This document shows positions 7,383 to 15,567 of a stretch of DNA of 64,000 nucleotides, piece by piece; the stretch's first letter is position 1; each line of letters begins with the position of its first letter. The stretch is from Hyphomicrobiales bacterium. GTDB taxonomy: Bacteria; Pseudomonadota; Alphaproteobacteria; Rhizobiales; Rhizobiaceae. A model generated the notes under the pieces. It searched no databases. It was not told the DNA's origin and saw nothing but the letters and a program-made list of their open reading frames with translations. The translations under genes and the position numbers were made by a program. The stretch covers positions 1-64,000 of the forward strand of contig JAFKJU010000013.1 in NCBI GenBank assembly GCA_017305935.1, in the 5' to 3' direction.

Positions 7383-7512
7383 TGGACATCTCCATTTTTC
7401 CCATCGTACACATAACGCGGGATCAGACAAACATTTGCAGATAGGAAGATTGCAGCACTCACGGTTCTCTCACTTGCTGTCGATGCAACGGGCCGAAAAT
7501 TCGGCCGGTTGA

Positions 7513-7671
7513 ATTCCTAAGCTCGTGAGCATCGTGTTCGTACAGCGGACGCTCATAGCGGAAATCGAGTTTCGCGAATGGACCGACGAGCAGAAGCTAC
7601 GCCACGCGCCCTACAAAGGATTGCGCGACGTGCAGGACAACGCGGCGGTATTCAAGATGTCTGGCCCGTGA
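7513..7671 (+). pseudogene. 3' remnant of an ATP-dependent DNA ligase (LigD-type) gene
   Basis: An open frame without start from 7513 to the stop at 7669-7671 encodes about 52 residues including TLIAEIEFREWTDEQKLRH and YKGLRDVQDNAA. This matches the end of the OB-fold of bacterial ATP-dependent DNA ligases of the LigD/LigC type (pattern LVAEVEF-WT---LRH--FKGLR). A stop codon lies directly upstream (7510-7512) and no other ligase part is nearby. It is therefore a leftover of a gene broken by rearrangement in the island. Confidence 0.6.
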
Positions 7672-7728
7672 GCGCCGTAAGGTTTGTTTGCAGGTCAAGC
7701 GAAAACCTGCAGGCGGCGCAACCGTACC

Positions 7729-8058
7729 TTAGTCCAAGCCGAGATAGCTTTTATCGCCACCGTCCTCGACGCAATAGCGTCCGCCACGCGGACCAGTGCA
7801 GAACGTACCCGACCGACAGCTACAATCGTCGCCCGCGGCCGGCTGCATGCCAGACGCCTCGGAGCCGAGTAGCCCCACGCTTCCCATTGTGCCTTGGCAG
7901 TTCTTCTTGCTCTTGCTGACCGATCCGTCGCGGCAAATGAACGTTTTGCCCTGGCAATGATCGATGCCACCCTTTTTCCCACTGCACGGAGTATTCGCCG
8001 CTGTCGCGAGCGACGCGGCGAGGAGGAATGAACAGGTAACCAGCAGACGTATCGTCAT
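7729..8058 (-). CDS. Secreted small cysteine-rich protein
   Basis: 109 residues from ATG 8058. The start at 8091 is possible but would put 11 residues before the signal peptide. Residues 1-21 form a typical signal peptide (TIRLLVTCSFLLAASLATA). The mature part contains eight cysteines in the patterns TPCSGKKGGIDHCQG, ICRDG--SKSKKNCQG and DDCSCRSGTFCTGPRGGRYC, which suggests a small disulfide-stabilised periplasmic or secreted domain. Similar proteins are seen in rhizobia and xanthomonads, but their role is unknown. Confidence 0.75.
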   Translation of the reverse strand: MTIRLLVTCSFLLAASLATAANTPCSGKKGGIDHCQGKTFICRDGSVSKSKKNCQGTMGSVGLLGSEASGMQPAAGDDCSCRSGTFCTGPRGGRYCVEDGGDKSYLGLD

Positions 8059-8146
8059 TGCAAATCCATAGAGAACTGGCTCAACTATCACGACGACGGC
8101 TTACTTGATTGCAAATACAGCGTGCTAGATTTCAGAGGGACCAGGT

Positions 8147-9331
8147 GTGAATTCGAATCGAGACGATTTTTCTGAGCCAATAAAGAGGGCGCTCGCCGGC
8201 CGGGCAGGGCATCGTTGTTCGATCTGTAAGACGCCGACGATTGGGCCTAGCGACGAGTCACCCGCTTCATTCATGAATGTAGGGATCGCTTCGCACATCA
8301 CGGCCGCAGCACCGGGGCAGGGCGCGAGGCGATATGATTCTTCGCTTACGTCAGAACAAAGATCAGGTATCGACAATGGGATATGGTTATGTCGTGGTTG
8401 CGACGGGATCGTTGATAGAGATGCCGTGCGTTTTCCACCAGAAACTTTGAAGCGCATTCGGCGCGACCACACCGAGTTTGCTCGCTTGGGAGCGCGCGTG
8501 GAAGCAGAAGTCGGACTGATTGCCATCGGGCCGAGTATCATTGCTGGTGGGCAGGTCTCCCGCTTCAAAGCATCGGGTATCGTCCTACACTTGGCGTTCT
8601 TCTTGAAGGGTTCCGCAGAGGATCTTTTCGCTTTCGTTCGCCGTTTCGACACGCAGTCGCCGCTATCCCGATACGTTGTACTGAGCGAGCTAGGCCTTGG
8701 CGGACTCCTCACAGAAGCGCCAGAATTCTCGCGGGAAGGGGCATCATGGAGCATGACGTTTCAATGGCAGCCTGACGCTCCTCGCCGGGCAGTTTCCAAG
8801 CTTGCGGGAATTAGCAGCCGCACCGGCCGGATGATCTCCGGCGAGGAATATTGGAAGCAAACTTTTGAGGCAGTCCTCCAACAGCCACTGGGCACTCGGT
8901 TTGACAATATGGAGAGCGGAAGCCACCTTTCTGAACTTTACGAAACGTTAAGCGGTTCGACTTGGTTTGAGCATTTGGTGAAGTGCGAACTGGTACGCCT
9001 CGCGTCCATCCCCGCTCCAGCAAGGCGTGGAGGTCAAGCCAGCGAATATCCTCCGTTATTGTACGTCAGGCATGTTCTTTCCGTACGGGTTCCGGACGTG
9101 GCGCTTGCTGACGAACGTTTGCGAATGGAGGTCGAATTTGACCTTGAAGGCCATGGACGCTGGACTGGAGATTTGACCCTGCACATCTACAAGCGGGACG
9201 CCTTGCGAAAGGAGCGGGCAAAAGCCGCATGGATCACCGAAAGCATCCGTCGTATGGAGAAAGAGGGGCGAGCGCTGCCTACTCCCACACCGCCTGATGG
9301 CTGGGATGTCGTTGATGGCTATCCTGATTGA
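8147..9331 (+). CDS. HNH nuclease-type protein with unassigned C-terminal domain
   Basis: 394 residues from GTG 8147. Residues ~8-110 form a zinc-binding HNH domain of the type found at the N-terminus of the CBASS effector Cap5 and related defence proteins: C24/C27, the motif VGIASHITAAAPG with H50, the RYDSSLTSEQR stretch, and NGIWLCRGC with N77, C82 and C85. The remaining ~280 residues show no SAVED domain or other module I can name; they are mixed alpha/beta and may be the sensor. No CD-NTase or other defence gene is adjacent. It sits next to the tRNA-Cys end of the island. A DNA-degrading single-gene defence role is inference. Confidence 0.75.
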   Translation: MNSNRDDFSEPIKRALAGRAGHRCSICKTPTIGPSDESPASFMNVGIASHITAAAPGQGARRYDSSLTSEQRSGIDNGIWLCRGCDGIVDRDAVRFPPETLKRIRRDHTEFARLGARVEAEVGLIAIGPSIIAGGQVSRFKASGIVLHLAFFLKGSAEDLFAFVRRFDTQSPLSRYVVLSELGLGGLLTEAPEFSREGASWSMTFQWQPDAPRRAVSKLAGISSRTGRMISGEEYWKQTFEAVLQQPLGTRFDNMESGSHLSELYETLSGSTWFEHLVKCELVRLASIPAPARRGGQASEYPPLLYVRHVLSVRVPDVALADERLRMEVEFDLEGHGRWTGDLTLHIYKRDALRKERAKAAWITESIRRMEKEGRALPTPTPPDGWDVVDGYPD

Positions 9332-9432
9332 CCCGCAGTGAGCAGAGGCGCGTGCGGCGGTCGCCAACCTACCGCGCGTGTCAGCGCGGCGTCGGATTCG
9401 GTCCTTCTTCGAAGCCCTGACTTATCGCGCGG

Positions 9433-9523
9433 CATGTTGCATTTCATGTTGCATGGAGCCGCCGAAACCCAAATGAAATGCCCGGAAACCAAGGGAAATC
9501 AGTTGCAACACGAATGCAACATG
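9433..9523. repeat. Three copies of CATGTTGCAT near the tRNA-Cys 3' end
   Basis: CATGTTGCAT occurs at 9433-9442 and 9445-9454 as direct repeats, and inverted (ATGCAACATG) at 9514-9523, with a further palindrome GTTGCAAC at 9502-9509. This cluster ends 62 bp from the tRNA-Cys 3' end, where tyrosine recombinases often integrate. The copies could be arm-type binding sites of an integrase or excisionase, or sites of a local regulator. Confidence 0.5.
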
Positions 9524-9584
9524 GCGACCGCTTTTTGGCGGTCATTCCGTTGCTTATCTAATTGATATTGTTTCTGATTTTGGA

Positions 9585-9658
9585 TGGAGGCCTCGCCCGG
9601 AATTGAACCGGGGTACAAGGATTTGCAGTCCTCTGCGTCACCACTCCGCCACGAGGCC
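9585..9658 (-). tRNA. tRNA-Cys (anticodon GCA)
   Basis: A full cloverleaf on the minus strand with the 7-bp acceptor stem GGCCTCG/CGAGGCC, the anticodon GCA in GACTGCAAATC, the T-loop GGTTCAATTCC, and an encoded CCA end at 9585-9587. Its 3' end faces the accessory region, so it is the likely integration site of the element to the left. Confidence 0.95.
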
Positions 9659-9792
9659 ATCCGATGCTTAAAAGCGTGTGGTGACGGGCGTTTAGAACGA
9701 ATCCAGTGAGAGCGCAAGCGGATTATTCCGGCTCGGGCGATTTTTCTCGGCGGCTCCGGATTTCCACAGGAGATGCCGTCACCTTGCCGGGG

Positions 9793-10074
9793 TCATGAAT
9801 TTCCGCCGTTGCGGCGGCGGGCCCACCAGACGGAGAAGCGGCGACGCAGGCGGCGGGCGATGGCGATATCCTGGGAGAGCACGAGAACACCGAGCGGCAC
9901 CATCCAAAAACCGAGAATCGGCAGGAAACCGAGAATCCCGCCGCAGACCAGGCCGCCGCCGATGGCAATGCGAGCCGGGCGCGATTGCGGCATGGCGATA
10001 CGCCATCTGCCCAGCCTCAGCTTGCCCGTCGCGGCATCGAAACCGAATCCGCTCTGCTGTTTCGCTTCTGGCAA
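9793..10074 (-). CDS. Small membrane protein (PGPGW-like)
   Basis: 93 residues with a TTG start at 10074 preceded by AAGGA. Residues ~35-70 hold a hydrophobic hairpin (GGGLVCGGILGFLPILGFWM, then VPLGVLVLSQDIAIARR) followed by a basic tail (RRRFSVWWARRR). This is the layout of small PGPGW-type membrane proteins common in Rhizobiales. Topology suggests two membrane segments. Function unknown; it is a core-genome gene next to tRNA-Cys. Confidence 0.7.
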   Translation of the reverse strand: MPEAKQQSGFGFDAATGKLRLGRWRIAMPQSRPARIAIGGGLVCGGILGFLPILGFWMVPLGVLVLSQDIAIARRLRRRFSVWWARRRNGGNS

Positions 10075-10184
10075 CGTGTCCTGTCCTTGTCATCCGGGGA
10101 CGTGCTTACGAAAGCGGAAATGGGAATTGACGAGGGGAAATCAAGATAAGTCATGGAGAAACGCATTTTTTTTGAAATACCCCC

Positions 10185-10212
10185 TTGGCAAACCGGGAAA
10201 GCATTTGTAGAA
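10185..10212 (+). promoter_or_regulatory. Promoter of the first tRNA-Asn
   Basis: TTGGCA at 10185-10190 and GTAGAA at 10207-10212 are spaced 16 bp and are repeated 229 bp downstream in front of the second copy. Conservation in both copies supports a sigma-70 promoter. Confidence 0.5.
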
Positions 10213-10241
10213 GCCGCCTCACATCTGCGGCGAGCGGATGA

Positions 10242-10316
10242 TCCCTGGTAGCTCAGCGGTAGAGCATTCGACTGTTAATCGACAGGTCGCCGGTTCGAAT
10301 CCGGCCCGGGGAGCCA
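10242..10316 (+). tRNA. tRNA-Asn (anticodon GTT), copy 1
   Basis: Acceptor stem TCCCTGG/CCGGGGA, D-arm AGCTCAGCGGTAGAGC, anticodon loop CTGTTAA, T-arm GGTTCGAATCC and an encoded CCA. Followed by a terminator. Confidence 0.96.
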
Positions 10317-10322
10317 GTTTCA

Positions 10323-10361
10323 AAGGAAGGCTGCAACGAAAGTTGCGGCCTTCCTTGCTTT
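10323..10361 (+). terminator. Rho-independent terminator after tRNA-Asn copy 1
   Basis: AAGGAAGGC (10323-10331) pairs with GCCTTCCTT (10348-10356), with an inner GCAAC/GTTGC pairing, then a T-rich tail GCTTTCT. Confidence 0.75.
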
Positions 10362-10470
10362 CTGGCACACTGCTTTCGAAAAGCAGTGGCCTGTGAATTT
10401 CCAAAAAAGCCTCTTGGCAAATCGGAAAAGCATTTGTAGAAGCCGCCTCACATCTGTGGCGAGCGGATGA

Positions 10471-10545
10471 TCCCTGGTAGCTCAGCGGTAGAGCATTCGA
10501 CTGTTAATCGACAGGTCGCCGGTTCGAATCCGGCCCGGGGAGCCA
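10471..10545 (+). tRNA. tRNA-Asn (anticodon GTT), copy 2
   Basis: Identical in sequence to copy 1, 229 bp downstream, with CCA encoded. It is a recent tandem duplicate with its own promoter and terminator. Confidence 0.96.
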
Positions 10546-10553
10546 GTTTCCAG

Positions 10554-10590
10554 AAGGGCTGCGGCACAAGGCCGCGGCCCTTTTCATTTT
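10554..10590 (+). terminator. Rho-independent terminator after tRNA-Asn copy 2
   Basis: AAGGGCTGCGGC (10554-10565) pairs with GCCGCGGCCCTT (10571-10582) with one G-T pair, followed by TTTTCATTTTT. Confidence 0.8.
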
Positions 10591-10709
10591 TGCCGCGGCA
10601 AATTCCGCTCAAATGGCCCGATGTCGCGCAAGCCCGCTTGAAAGCCTTGCAGTCCGCAATTAAGACACGATCAGAATAACCCGGTCTCAATGGCGCGGAC
10701 GAGGAAAAG

Positions 10710-11378
10710 ATGGATTTCGAGACAGCACGCACCAAAATGGTGGACAACCAGATCCGGACGACGGATGTCACCTCCCACTCTATTTTGACGGCCTTCCTGT
10801 CGGTTCCGCGCGAGGCTTTCGTTCCCGATCGCCTGAAGCCGCTCGCCTATATCGACACCGATATGGAAGTGCTTCCGGCCGCTTCCGGCCAGCCGCCGCG
10901 TTACGTGATGCAGGCTTCGCCGCTTGCCAAGCTGCTGCAACTTGCCGGCGTGACCAAGGACGATAGCGTTCTCGTTGTCGGCAGTGCCGAAGGCTATGCG
11001 GCTGCCGTTCTTTCGCTCGTCGCCGGTTCGGTCGTGGCGTTGGAAAGCGACGAGGCGCTGGCCGCCCATTCGGCGCAGACGCTGGCTTCGCTCGGCTATG
11101 CCAACGTCTCCGTCGTGCGGGGCGATCTGGAGCGGGGCAACCGCGCCGGTGCGCCCTACGACCTGATCTTCGTCAACGGCGCGGTCGAGGAAATCCCGTC
11201 CGCGCTGCTCGACCAACTTGCCGAGCGTGGCCGCCTGGTCGCCGTTGAAGGCTATGGCAATGCCTCGCGCGCCGTCGTGGTCACCCGCGAGCGCGGCGCC
11301 TTTTCCGAGGCTTATTATTTCAACACCGCCGTCAAGCCGTTGCCGGGCTTCCGCAAGGCGAAGGAATTCGTCTTCTGA
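10710..11378 (+). CDS. Protein-L-isoaspartate O-methyltransferase-like protein
   Basis: 222 residues with the PIMT fold: the N-terminal substrate region (RTTDVTSHSILTAFLSVPRE, then AFVPDR), a Ser/Gly loop YVMQASPLAKLLQL, and a Rossmann motif VLVVGSAEGYAAAVLSLVAG. The SAM-binding motif I is degenerate compared with the usual EIGTGSGY, and a second canonical pcm lies at 32790, so this copy may not be a repair enzyme. It is followed by popZ and valS. In related rhizobia I recall a tolC gene between this gene and the popZ homologue; here the gap is only ~215 bp. Confidence 0.85.
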   Translation: MDFETARTKMVDNQIRTTDVTSHSILTAFLSVPREAFVPDRLKPLAYIDTDMEVLPAASGQPPRYVMQASPLAKLLQLAGVTKDDSVLVVGSAEGYAAAVLSLVAGSVVALESDEALAAHSAQTLASLGYANVSVVRGDLERGNRAGAPYDLIFVNGAVEEIPSALLDQLAERGRLVAVEGYGNASRAVVVTRERGAFSEAYYFNTAVKPLPGFRKAKEFVF

Positions 11379-11593
11379 AGAGCCAGGGGGCTCCGGTTTG
11401 TATTTTACGCGGCGCCGGTCTTTCCGGCGCCGCCTGTGTTTCGGCTGCAATAGTGGCGGCCAATAAGCTGTGCATCGCGCTTCAATATTGATTCAAAGTG
11501 ATTTTTTCGCCCGTTGGAGTATCCTAGACTGATCCCATGATTCGGAAACGTGGATTGCGGTTCCGTGACTCCCATCAGACTGCGGGGATGAAA

Positions 11594-12484
11594 ATGGCTC
11601 AGCCGAATGTAGTGCGTGAACCGTCCATGGAGGAGATTCTGGCGTCCATCCGCCGGATTATCGAGAGCAACGATCCCGGTGCGGGACAGTCGATCTCCGC
11701 TTCGCTGCCGCCTGTTTATGCCGAAGAAGACGACGAGGGCGATGCCGGCGAAATTCATTTGACGGTCGACAACGACAACGCCTTTGCCGACGAATCGCCC
11801 GCCGAAAGCGCCTATAATGCGCCCGAGCTGCCACGCGCCGAGCCGGCGCAGCGTCCGGTCGCCGACAATGTCCGTTCCATCGAGGAGCGCCGGTCGATTT
11901 CGCTGGCGGATGTCGCAGCCCGCGTGCGCGCTGCTTCCGATCGTCAGAGCGCCCAGCGGCGTGCGGAAGCCGAGCCGGTCCGCGCCGAGCCGCCGATGAG
12001 TCCGCCGCAGGCTGCCGCCCCGCGTCCGCTGGAGTTGCGCCCCGCTCATGACGGTTTCGTGCCGATGTCCGGGCCATCCGTTTCGCCGATCTCGGCGACG
12101 ACTCATGTCGAGGAAGAGCCTCTGGCTGCCCTCAGCCGGGTCATCCAGCCGATGTCGCAACCGGCCCGCGCCGTTGAGCCTGCGCCGGCGCCGCTGCGAG
12201 ATATTTTCCAGAGCGAGCCGGAATTGCCGGCCTCACAGCTGGAACAGCCGGTTCTGGATGAGGCGAACGCGCTCATTTCCTCCGATGCCGGCGAGCGTGT
12301 CGCGCGCTCCTTCGACGATCTTGCCGCGGCATTCGATGCCAGTTCGCGACGCTCGCTCGACGAGATCGCCGAGGAGCTGCTGCGCCCGATGCTCAAGGAC
12401 TGGCTGGACGACAACCTGCCGACGCTGGTGGAGCGGCTGGTGCGCGAGGAAATCGAGCGTGTGGCGCGCGGCCCGCGCCGCTGA
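11594..12484 (+). CDS. popZ: PopZ-like polar organizing protein (DUF2497)
   Basis: 296 residues. I choose ATG 11594 because the GGGG at 11584-11587 is correctly spaced; ATG 11588 is also possible. The N-terminal helix REPSMEEILASIRRIIES is the partner-binding segment of PopZ. A long Pro/Ala/Glu-rich disordered linker follows (residues ~35-215), and the C-terminus (residues ~245-296) carries the self-assembly helices with LDEIAEELLRPMLKDWLDDN and LPTLVERLVREEIERVAR. PopZ builds a polar matrix that anchors chromosome and division regulators; in Agrobacterium it marks the growth pole. It precedes valS, the usual rhizobial arrangement. Confidence 0.92.
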   Translation: MAQPNVVREPSMEEILASIRRIIESNDPGAGQSISASLPPVYAEEDDEGDAGEIHLTVDNDNAFADESPAESAYNAPELPRAEPAQRPVADNVRSIEERRSISLADVAARVRAASDRQSAQRRAEAEPVRAEPPMSPPQAAAPRPLELRPAHDGFVPMSGPSVSPISATTHVEEEPLAALSRVIQPMSQPARAVEPAPAPLRDIFQSEPELPASQLEQPVLDEANALISSDAGERVARSFDDLAAAFDASSRRSLDEIAEELLRPMLKDWLDDNLPTLVERLVREEIERVARGPRR

Positions 12485-12521
12485 CCGGTCGATCGCCACA
12501 GGATAGGCCGAGAGCCAAGCC

Positions 12522-12557
12522 GACAAAGCCGCGCCGGATCGCCGGGGCGGCTTTGTC
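12522..12557 (+). terminator. Hairpin between popZ and valS
   Basis: GACAAAGCCGC (12522-12532) pairs perfectly with GCGGCTTTGTC (12547-12557). The tail is only CATTG, so it may attenuate rather than fully terminate. Confidence 0.5.
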
Positions 12558-12622
12558 ATTGACACTGCCGATACCATCCTATTTACAAAGTCCATTATCA
12601 GAAATCGAAGTTTGGCCAGAAA

Positions 12623-15466
12623 ATGCTCGACAAAACCTACGATTCCGCCGCCGTCGAACCGAAGATCGCCCAGGCTTGGGAAGAGGCTGATGCCTTTCGC
12701 GCCGGCGCCAACGCCAAGCCGGGCGCGGAAACGTTCACCATCGTCATCCCGCCGCCGAATGTCACCGGCTCGCTGCATATGGGCCATGCCCTGAACAACA
12801 CGCTGCAGGACATCATGGTCCGCTTCGAGCGGATGCGTGGCAAGGATGTGCTGTGGCAGCCGGGCATGGACCATGCCGGCATCGCGACGCAGATGGTCGT
12901 CGAGCGGCAGCTGGCGCAGAAGGGCCTGCCGGGGCGCCGCGAGATGGGCCGCGAGGCCTTTGTCGAGAAGATCTGGGAGTGGAAGGACGAATCGGGCGGC
13001 TTGATCTTCAACCAGTTGAAGCGCCTCGGTGCTTCCTGCGACTGGTCGCGTGAGCGCTTCACCATGGACGAGGGGCTGTCGGACGCGGTTCTCGAAGTTT
13101 TCGTCACGCTTTACAAGGAAGGCCTGATCTACAAGGACAAGCGCCTGGTCAACTGGGATCCGAAGCTGCTGACGGCGATTTCCGACATGGAAGTCGAGCA
13201 GGTCGAGATTGCCGGCAATCTCTGGCATCTGCGCTATCCGCTCGAAAAAGGCGTGACCTATCAGTATCCGATCGCTTTCGACGACGAGGGCAAGCCGACC
13301 GAATTCGAAACCCGCGACTATATCGTCGTTGCGACGACCCGGCCGGAAACCATGCTCGGCGATACCGGGATTGCGGTCAATCCGGAAGACGCGCGTTACA
13401 AGGCGATCGTCGGCAAGCATGTCATCCTGCCGATCGTCGGCCGCAGGGTGCCAATCGTCGCTGACGATTATGCCGATCCGGCCGCCGGAACCGGCGCCGT
13501 CAAGATCACCCCGGCCCATGATTTCAACGATTTCGAGGTCGGCAAGCGGACGGGGCTGCGCGTCATCAACATCATGAATGTCGACGCGACCATTTCCATC
13601 AAGGAGAACGAGGATTTCCTCGAAGGCCTCGATCATCCCGCCGCCCTGCATGGAGCCTGGGACGAACTGGAAGGCAAGGACCGTTTCGAAGCTCGGAAGA
13701 TCATCGTCCGCATCTTTGAAGAGGCCGGTCTGCTCGACAAGGTCGAAGCCCACAAGCATATGGTGCCGCATGGCGACCGTGGCGGCGTGCCGATCGAGCC
13801 GCGCCTGACCGACCAGTGGTGGGTCGACAACAAGACGCTGGCCCAGCCGGCGATCGCATCGGTTCGCGAAGGCCGGACCAATTTCGTGCCGAAGAACTGG
13901 GAAAACACCTATTTCCAGTGGATGGAGAACATCCAGCCCTGGTGCATCTCGCGCCAGCTCTGGTGGGGACACCAGATCCCCGCCTGGTACGGCCCTGACG
14001 GCCAGGTCTTCGTCGAAAAGAGCGAGGAGGAGGCCCTCCAGGCCGCCATCCAGCATTATCTTGCCCATGAAGGCCCGTGGAAGGCATGGGTTGAGGAGAA
14101 GCTCGAAAACTTCGAACCGGGCGCGATCCTCGTCCGTGACGAGGACGTCCTCGACACATGGTTCTCGTCCGCGCTGTGGCCGTTCTCGACGCTCGGCTGG
14201 CCGGAAAAGACGCCGGAGCTTGCCCGTTATTATCCGACCAATGTGCTGGTGACCGGTTTCGACATCATCCCGTTCTGGGTCGTGCGAATGATGCAGATGG
14301 GCCTGCATTTCATGAAGGACGAGGACGGCAATCCGATCGAGCCGTTCCACACGGTGTATATCCATGCGCTGGTTCGCGATAAGAACGGCCAGAAGATGTC
14401 GAAGTCGAAGGGCAACGTCATCGATCCCCTGGAACTGATCAAGGAATACGGCGCCGACGCGCTGCGTTTCACGCTGGCGATCATGGCGGCGCAGGGGCGC
14501 GACGTGAAGCTCGATCCGGCCCGCATCGCCGGCTACCGCAACTTCGGCACCAAGCTCTGGAACGCCACCCGCTTTGCCGAAATGAACGGTGTCCGGCGCG
14601 ATCCGCATTTCGTGCCGGAAGCGGCGTCGCTGACCGTCAACCGCTGGATCCTGACCGAGCTTGCGCGCACGCAGGGCGAAGTCACCGAGGCGATCGAGAA
14701 CTACCGCTTCAACGATGCGGCCGGCAGCCTCTATCGCTTCGTCTGGAACCAGGTCTGCGACTGGTATCTGGAACTTCTCAAGCCGATCTTCGCCGGCGAG
14801 GACGAAGTCGCGCGCAAGGAAGCGCAGGCCTGCGTCGCCTATGTCCTCGACGAGATCTACAAGCTGCTGCACCCGTTCATGCCGTTCATGACGGAAGAGC
14901 TGTGGGCGCATACGGCCGGCGAAGGCCAGGCGCGCGACGGCCTGCTTTGCCATGCCGACTGGTCGAGTCCGTCCTATGCGGACGATGCGGCGGCGGATGA
15001 AATCAACTGGCTGATCGATCTGGTTTCCGGCATTCGTTCCGTGCGGGCCGAGATGAACGTGCCGCCATCGGCCGTTGCGCCGCTGGTGGTCATCGGCGCC
15101 AACGGCATGACCGAAGCGCGGCTGGCCCGCCATGATGCCGCGATCAAGCGGCTGGCGCGTGTGGACGCCGTCTCGCTGGGCGACAGCGCGCCGAAGGGTG
15201 CCGCACAGATCGTCGTCGGCGAGGCGACCGTCTGCCTGCCGCTCGGCACGCTGATCGATCTGGTTGCCGAAAAGACGCGGCTGGAAAAGGCGATTGCCAA
15301 GTCCGACCAGGAAATCGCCCGTATCGTCGGCAAGCTGTCGAACGAAAAATTCGTCGCCAATGCCAACCCGGACGTCGTTGCCGCCGAGCGCGAGCGCCTG
15401 GCCGAGCTGGAGGGCCAGCGCGCCAGCCTCACCACCGCTCTGCAACGCGTCACCGAAGCCGGTTAA
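12623..15466 (+). CDS. valS: Valine--tRNA ligase
   Basis: 947 residues, the normal length of ValRS. The class I signatures are present: PPPNVTGSLHMGH (HIGH equivalent at residues 52-55) and KMSKSKGN (591-595). The editing (CP1) domain lies at ~190-345, with TTRPETMLGDT and the GTGAVKITPAHDFND motif that hydrolyses Thr-tRNA(Val). The C-terminal coiled coil (residues ~870-945) is the tRNA-binding arm. It charges tRNA(Val) in the cytosol. Starts at ATG 12623, stand-alone with terminator after. Confidence 0.97.
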   Translation: MLDKTYDSAAVEPKIAQAWEEADAFRAGANAKPGAETFTIVIPPPNVTGSLHMGHALNNTLQDIMVRFERMRGKDVLWQPGMDHAGIATQMVVERQLAQKGLPGRREMGREAFVEKIWEWKDESGGLIFNQLKRLGASCDWSRERFTMDEGLSDAVLEVFVTLYKEGLIYKDKRLVNWDPKLLTAISDMEVEQVEIAGNLWHLRYPLEKGVTYQYPIAFDDEGKPTEFETRDYIVVATTRPETMLGDTGIAVNPEDARYKAIVGKHVILPIVGRRVPIVADDYADPAAGTGAVKITPAHDFNDFEVGKRTGLRVINIMNVDATISIKENEDFLEGLDHPAALHGAWDELEGKDRFEARKIIVRIFEEAGLLDKVEAHKHMVPHGDRGGVPIEPRLTDQWWVDNKTLAQPAIASVREGRTNFVPKNWENTYFQWMENIQPWCISRQLWWGHQIPAWYGPDGQVFVEKSEEEALQAAIQHYLAHEGPWKAWVEEKLENFEPGAILVRDEDVLDTWFSSALWPFSTLGWPEKTPELARYYPTNVLVTGFDIIPFWVVRMMQMGLHFMKDEDGNPIEPFHTVYIHALVRDKNGQKMSKSKGNVIDPLELIKEYGADALRFTLAIMAAQGRDVKLDPARIAGYRNFGTKLWNATRFAEMNGVRRDPHFVPEAASLTVNRWILTELARTQGEVTEAIENYRFNDAAGSLYRFVWNQVCDWYLELLKPIFAGEDEVARKEAQACVAYVLDEIYKLLHPFMPFMTEELWAHTAGEGQARDGLLCHADWSSPSYADDAAADEINWLIDLVSGIRSVRAEMNVPPSAVAPLVVIGANGMTEARLARHDAAIKRLARVDAVSLGDSAPKGAAQIVVGEATVCLPLGTLIDLVAEKTRLEKAIAKSDQEIARIVGKLSNEKFVANANPDVVAAERERLAELEGQRASLTTALQRVTEAG

Positions 15467-15537
15467 AACATCTCCGGCCCAAGCGGGATCGTTTGGGCGA
15501 AAGATGCTTTCAGCGGATCGGCATCGATTTTGACAGG

Positions 15538-15567
15538 GGCCGCCGGCCGACAGGCCGGCGGCCTTTT
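15538..15567 (+). terminator. Rho-independent terminator after valS
   Basis: GGCCGCCGGCC (15538-15548) pairs perfectly with GGCCGGCGGCC (15553-15563) around GACA, followed by TTTT. Confidence 0.85.

Larger units (their letters stand above)
10184..10545 (+). repeat. Tandem duplication carrying promoter plus tRNA-Asn
   Basis: The block 10184-10316 recurs at 10413-10545, a 229-bp period. Each copy includes a promoter-like CTTGGCAA box, an AT-rich GCATTTGTAGAAG -10 region, the identical leader and the tRNA. Only a few bases differ in the leader (for example CTGCGGCG versus CTGTGGCG), and the tRNAs are identical. The spacer parts after each tRNA have diverged, but each carries a terminator. Confidence 0.85.

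Noticed and set aside
9338-9565. Open frame of 75 codons between the HNH gene and tRNA-Cys.
   Set aside because: No ribosome site; it covers the repeated CATGTTGCAT elements and looks non-coding.
1-9584. Search for an integrase, transposase or CRISPR array in the accessory region.
   Set aside because: None found: no recombinase motif and no regularly spaced repeats.
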